The notes under the pieces are model-generated. The model was not told the DNA's origin, did no database searches, and saw nothing but the letters and a program-made list of their open reading frames with translations. From JACXTP01 sp963789555 (GTDB taxonomy: Archaea > Thermoplasmatota > Thermoplasmata > Methanomassiliicoccales > UBA472): 64,000 nucleotides of DNA. Below, piece after piece: positions 60,301 through 64,000 of the stretch; the first letter of the stretch is position 1, and every line of letters begins with the position of its first letter. The stretch spans positions 78,473 to 142,472 of the forward strand of contig CAWBKY010000006.1 in the NCBI GenBank assembly GCA_963789555.1, written 5' to 3'. Both the position numbers and the translations under genes were made by a program.

Positions 60301-61721
60301 ATGATCAGCGCTCCCGCTTCAGCGGAATGTGAGGATAGTCTCTGTAAGGACCGGTGTATAAATGTTCCCCAGGGAGATGGTCTGAGACCTTCGTCTCGTC
60401 GACGGTGCGTTGGAAAAATGGTGCGTCGTCCGAAATATGTTCCGACGATGAATTGGTCCAGGGCCTGGTACCTTCGAAGATGAGGGATGTGAGGGGATAC
60501 GCCTCAGGTTTTTATTATCACTTGTGAAAAAACGATGGGCGTTTCTCAATGTGATGTATAATCTGGTGATGCACGCTTATTAAATGATGTATTTTCTCAC
60601 AAATGAAAATAAGGATGAGGCGAATGGTTTACATACGAGTTATTGGAGAGCAGTTCACGGGTGGGTTCGATCAGAGCCCCATTATTATGTACGTGCTATC
60701 CCCCCCGGTTGCTCGATCGTTATTGGCTCGGTCCACCCCATCCCTATACCGGGCTTTGTACATCGCTTTCTGCTCCTGGTCGAGATATCGTGGCCATTGG
60801 TTCGATGATGATCCGAACGGAAGGGATCCCGGCATGGTGCTTGAAAGGGTCGTTTGCCATCGGTGGCGCCCATTTGATCCGATGAGAAGGTAGTTCGTCC
60901 TTGGGATGTTGGGCCGATCTTAGGTGGTCAATGACTTGCCTCGACCAATTATCATTTATGAAAAATGGATGTGCATGACGATAATGCTATAACGATGTAG
61001 GGGTCGTCTATATAAATAAGTTATTATGATTTTTAACATTTATAATATAAACAATGCGAAGTTTTTATATAGTTAAGTTATGGTAGATAAGATCAAGGGT
61101 GGGCGCAATCTGAGCCCCTTACTCAGGTATGCCTGCCCAAGAATCCACGATCACGCTGATCTCCCCGGTCCACCCATCCCGGACTGGGCATGTTTTTTCA
61201 CAGCCCTCTTTGCATGGTTCCGTTCCCGTCCCTTACGTTTCCCGATATATCTGTTTTTAATTATCATTCATGAAAATTTGATTGGGAAAATTACGGTTCA
61301 ATTATGATGCTGGTAATTTAATATTTTCAATATATTTATTTTATCACTATTGATAATTCGGATTATGCTAAAAATTAATAATGTGAAACGACAAATTAGT
61401 TCTGGGGCAGGAGTACCTTTGGTCCCCTTACTGAGGCATCCATCTACCCCCGAATCGTTTTAATGCCCCCGGCCTGCCCATCCCGGACCGGGGTTTGTTT
61501 GCCCTTTTCAATTATATCCAAGATGCGATTCAAATATTATCATTTATGAAAATATGGATGGACTTCATCATTGATTCAAGACAACTGGTTTTACCCTGAT
61601 GATGGTCATTATGTTTTATCAAAATTGATTGATGGTCAGGACCGAGCAGTCCCGGGCTATTCCCCATGCGTTAGAAAACAATGACGGTGATGAGGGCTAG
61701 GATGGACAACCGGTCCACGCT
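60301..61721. repeat. AT-rich gene desert with three degenerate tandem repeat units
   Basis: No convincing protein gene. Three GC-rich islands with related sequence lie at about 60674-60765, 61113-61200 and 61421-61510. Shared blocks are CCCCTTACTnAGG (61115 and 61424), CCCATCCCGGACnGGG (61173 and 61477; in the first unit CCCATCCCTATACCGGG at about 60735) followed by a T-rich run, and ATGAAAAT(A)TGGATG-like blocks (about 60602, 60958, 61270 and 61555) between the units. Spacing is about 300 bases for the last two. Confidence 0.5.
61097..61200 (+). ncRNA. Candidate small noncoding RNA (middle repeat unit)
   Basis: TTTTTATATA at 61063-61072 would start transcription near 61097. The sequence then has a hairpin CTGAG-N7-CTCAG (61110-61126), a GC-rich stem GGTCC...GGACT (61168-61185) and a run of six T (61192-61197). 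That is the layout of a short terminated RNA of about 100 bases. The open frame beginning at 61080 lies upstream of the predicted transcription start, so I prefer RNA. The unit at 61421-61510 has a similar end with CCCCGG/CCGGGG stem and TTTGTTT. Confidence 0.3.
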
Positions 61722-62135
61722 CTATGGATAAAGGTAGACCTGCAATCCGTTGGACGGAGCTGCACCATGTACGTAATAAACGATGGCGCCGCTCGAGGTC
61801 TTGATGCTAAGGTCGTTCCTCCCCAGGCGCTCGAACATTCCCTCATCCTCGAAGAACGGATCGCTCATGGCAATGATTGGGCATTAGGTGTCCTCCAACA
61901 CGAGGGGGTCAAAAGGATATCGGTCGTTCGTCCTGGAGGTATCGACCAGGACCTTACTGTGCGGGTCCAGGGCATAGAGCAATCTCTTCAGCACGACCTT
62001 CTCGACCCCCCTATTGGAACATGAATGGATCGAAGCGTCATGGTGCCCCCGGACCTTATCAATTGTGCAAAGGTGGTATCCATTACTCACTATCGGACAA
62101 TGCTCTGGATGTACTTTAAGAATGTAATATTTCAC
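61722..62135 (-). CDS. Hypothetical protein (about 137 aa, frameshifted)
   Basis: GTG start at 62135: MKYYILKVHPEHCPIVSNGY, LCTIDKVRGHHDASIHSCSN, VEKVVLKRLLYALDPHSKVL. A +1 shift at about 61885 leads to MSDPFFEDEGMFERLGRNDL and SGAIVYYVHGAAPSNGLQVY, ending LYP at 61722-61724. Both parts read like protein, but no family is recognised. A TATATATC box lies about 15-20 bases before the start and a palindrome (62138-62151) overlaps it. Confidence 0.5.
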
Positions 62136-62137
62136 AC

Positions 62138-62151
62138 TATCAAAATTGATA
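62138..62151. promoter_or_regulatory. Palindrome TATCAA-AA-TTGATA
   Basis: Perfect inverted repeat directly upstream of the minus-strand GTG at 62135 and about 65 bases before the plus-strand lectin-like gene. Same core as 45688-45705; a near copy (TATCAAAATTGAT) is at about 61618. Likely operator. Confidence 0.42.
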
Positions 62152-62215
62152 TATAGACAGAAACTTAACGCTTTTTTTAGACATTGTTACACACGATGTC
62201 TGGGAAGGAATGTGA

Positions 62216-63889
62216 ATGAGATTCACGAATACCTGTTTAGCGGCGCTGGTCGCAGTGCTATTGGTAGCGGTCTTTTTGGTACCGAGCCTGCCCGCCAGTG
62301 CGCACCACTCCGGGGATCCTGCCGTTTATCCGCTCTATGCGGGGAAGGATTGCCGGGTCGGTGATGTTCAAGTTTGGAACGACGAGAACTGCATACACGT
62401 GAAATATGTGATCACCAAGCCGGGATGGGTCCTGAAGGAGACGCATCTAGCGCTGGGTGACGACCTCTGCGACATACCGCAGACCGTCAAAGGGAACCCC
62501 ATACCGGGCCAATTCCCATTCGGGGATTGCTACAAGGTCGCGGACATGGTGACGAGCGATGAGTTCATAATCTGCCTGGGTGGATGGGAGAACGGCGACG
62601 ACCTGTTCGTGGCCGCTCACGCCAGCGTGGCGCACGTCAGCCAAGGGTGCGTCGTCGCCCTGAGCGATGCGGGACAGGTCTGCTGGTGGTCCGGGGCGAT
62701 GAAGAGCAACATCAACTCCGACAAATACGTTGTGCCGGGATGGTGCCCCTGGTACAAGGCGGTGGACGCCTGGGAGCCGTACAACGATGTGGACCCATCC
62801 TATTGGGACCAGAACCTGAACCCGGCCCCTCTCGCTGCGGAGCTCTCCAAGTCCGACTGGATCTGGAAGTCCTACAAGGTGAGCAACGCCGAATCGTATA
62901 CCGGTGACATCGTGTTCTTCCAGGACACATTATGTCTGCCAGGGACCGCCTTCAACATCAAGGCGGGGCTATGCATCACCACCGACAACGCCTACTACTT
63001 CTACGTGAACGATGACTGGTCCGGGACGCCGGAGGGCATGGCCGGCTTCATGCCGGGATATGGCCCTACCAACTTCTACTACGTCTCCGACAAGGTGAAC
63101 AACCTGGGTGGCGGGACGAACAGCGTTCCTTACGAGACGCTGAACAAGGTCTACCCGCTGGACGCGTCGATCAGCACCGCGCAGAGCGACTGGTCCTCCA
63201 TCGAGCACTATGACCTAACCGGCGACATCAGACCGGGGATGAACTGCCTGCAGATCGTGGCGATAAACGAGCACGCTCCGCCGGAGACGTCTGACCAGAA
63301 CCCGGCCGGCCTGATCTACAAGATGCAGGCTTGTTACTCCTATGTTGATAAGTGCGAGTCCGCCTGGGCCTCGAGCGGGAACGTGGGAGAGACCCAATTC
63401 CCCGGAAAGAACTGGGCCACGTACTTCAACTACGAGGTGCAGGGCTGGGATTACTTGGAGACCCTGACCGTCGATTCCAAGGTCATTGCCGGGATAGATT
63501 CCTCGGACCTAGCCTCTGACGAACTGTACAAGTTCGAGGCGTCCGGGACCTGGACCAACCGCTTTGGAAGCCCACCGGGTACGACCACTTCGAACATGCA
63601 GACGATAGACGCCAAATATTGCTCGTATGACGGGACGACCTGGACCGATGGGCCGGATAACAACTACGACTACTCTGGCCTAGGTTACGACTACAGCCTC
63701 TTGGAGCTCTTCGTCGATGGGACCGCGCAGAGCTGGGGAGCTTTCAACCCTAGCCATGTGTACTCGGTGCAGCAGATGGGGGGCGGAACATCGGTGAACT
63801 TCGCCATATTTGACGGAGGTGCTGCCAACCCAGGATGGCATGGCGACAACGATGGGACCCTGACTGTGACGATATACATCTGGGGATGA
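62216..63889 (+). CDS. Secreted protein with surface and lectin-like domains
   Basis: Intact 557 residues. Signal peptide CLAALVAVLLVAVFLVPSLP. The first domain (VGDVQVWNDENCIHVKYVIT, GWVLKETHLALGDDLCDIPQ, GNPIPGQFPFG) matches a surface-protein domain seen in many secreted bacterial and archaeal proteins, in which VGxVxVxND and TxxHLAVG motifs recur. The middle is aromatic and Asn-rich (AYYFYVNDDWSG). The C-terminus KYCSYDGTTWTDGPDNNYDY and LELFVDGTAQSWGAF, HGDNDGTLTVTI resembles PA-IL (LecA)-type sugar-binding domains. Extracellular, role unknown. Confidence 0.8.
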   Translation: MRFTNTCLAALVAVLLVAVFLVPSLPASAHHSGDPAVYPLYAGKDCRVGDVQVWNDENCIHVKYVITKPGWVLKETHLALGDDLCDIPQTVKGNPIPGQFPFGDCYKVADMVTSDEFIICLGGWENGDDLFVAAHASVAHVSQGCVVALSDAGQVCWWSGAMKSNINSDKYVVPGWCPWYKAVDAWEPYNDVDPSYWDQNLNPAPLAAELSKSDWIWKSYKVSNAESYTGDIVFFQDTLCLPGTAFNIKAGLCITTDNAYYFYVNDDWSGTPEGMAGFMPGYGPTNFYYVSDKVNNLGGGTNSVPYETLNKVYPLDASISTAQSDWSSIEHYDLTGDIRPGMNCLQIVAINEHAPPETSDQNPAGLIYKMQACYSYVDKCESAWASSGNVGETQFPGKNWATYFNYEVQGWDYLETLTVDSKVIAGIDSSDLASDELYKFEASGTWTNRFGSPPGTTTSNMQTIDAKYCSYDGTTWTDGPDNNYDYSGLGYDYSLLELFVDGTAQSWGAFNPSHVYSVQQMGGGTSVNFAIFDGGAANPGWHGDNDGTLTVTIYIWG

Positions 63890-64000
63890 GCTGATAACAA
63901 ACCTTTTTCCTTTCTTTATTTCTATTGAGCAGGGATCATGGGTGATTTTAGATCGCCCTTGACATGAACCAGGATTCGAGGAAGGACCTCGACCAAATCA
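63890..64000. other. Right edge, no gene seen
   Basis: 110 bases with a T-rich terminator-like stretch (63901-63922, CTTTTTCCTTTCTTTATTTC) for the lectin-like gene. The last 40 bases could start another gene, but too little is visible. Confidence 0.3.

Noticed and set aside
60655..60690. GGGTTCGATCAGAGCCCC resembling a tRNA T-arm
   Set aside because: No acceptor stem, anticodon arm or D-arm fits on either side. It belongs to the first repeat unit.
61080..61307. Plus-strand frame of 75 codons (MVDKIKGGRNLSPLL...)
   Set aside because: The TATA box at 61063-61072 is too close: transcription would start after the ATG. The codon use is not protein-like, and the GC-rich part matches the noncoding repeat unit at 61421.
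1..64000. CRISPR arrays, insertion sequences, integrase or prophage genes
   Set aside because: No regular short direct repeats with unique spacers, no transposase or integrase motif and no terminal inverted repeats around any gene were seen. The repeat units at 60.6-61.6 kb are too long and divergent for CRISPR.

Overview
The window is archaeal DNA. It carries a complete archaellum gene cluster (archaellin, CDE-like protein, ArlF, ArlG, ArlH, ArlI, ArlJ), TATA-type promoters in front of most genes, T-rich archaeal terminators, a CooS-type carbon monoxide dehydrogenase, AMP-forming acetyl-CoA synthetase and several families I associate with methanogens and their relatives (DUF2117, DUF2769, CopZ-like Fe-S protein). 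GC-rich genes, BspA-like repeat surface proteins and PAS-rich kinases suggest a Thermoplasmatota-type euryarchaeon, perhaps near Methanomassiliicoccales. That placement is inference. I saw no rRNA, tRNA, CRISPR array or insertion sequence.

Layout. 1-10.3 kb: partial trpE, a large MMPL/RND transporter, a LysE-type exporter, an Fe-S flavoprotein coupled to a corrinoid adenosyltransferase, a zinc ribbon, a PRC-barrel protein, a CoA-transferase/GNAT fusion and an APC permease. 10.3-23 kb: the archaellum operon on the minus strand, flanked by two multi-PAS sensor kinases. 23-29.6 kb: TerC, acetyl-CoA synthetase, a PH-SHOCT protein, pirin, an ASCH protein and a ComEC-like metallo-beta-lactamase. 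29.7-33.2 kb: an arsenic island, with arsM-arsC-arsR divergent from acr3-CMD-(DUF6951-like) and matching inverted-repeat operators in front of both arms. 33.2-49.2 kb: a Cys-rich secreted protein, a membrane-anchored HTH, cooS, a CPA2 antiporter, a transglutaminase-like protein, CopZ-like and flavin-binding proteins, regulators, a MIP channel, three lysine-rich micropeptides, a truncated UbiA, DUF2769, a VIT-like protein and a lipid-anchorable or membrane-anchored solute-binding protein. 49.3-64 kb: very large surface proteins (an LRR/BspA protein, a protein with 14 tandem repeats and a lectin-like protein), DUF2117, a second DUF2769 and a 1.4-kb AT-rich gene desert that holds a three-unit degenerate tandem repeat with RNA-like features.

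A dominant technical signal is that roughly 60 or more single-base frameshifts interrupt otherwise well-conserved genes. Nearly all can be read as one extra base. I treat these as probable uncorrected insertion errors of a long-read assembly, and I report frameshifted genes as single genes with their full spans. The CDS coordinates therefore join several reading frames.

The features I find most novel are a family of 14-19-residue lysine-rich micropeptides with strong ribosome-binding sites (41.67, 41.89 and 45.01 kb), the candidate small-RNA repeat units at 60.6-61.6 kb, and two shared inverted-repeat operator motifs.
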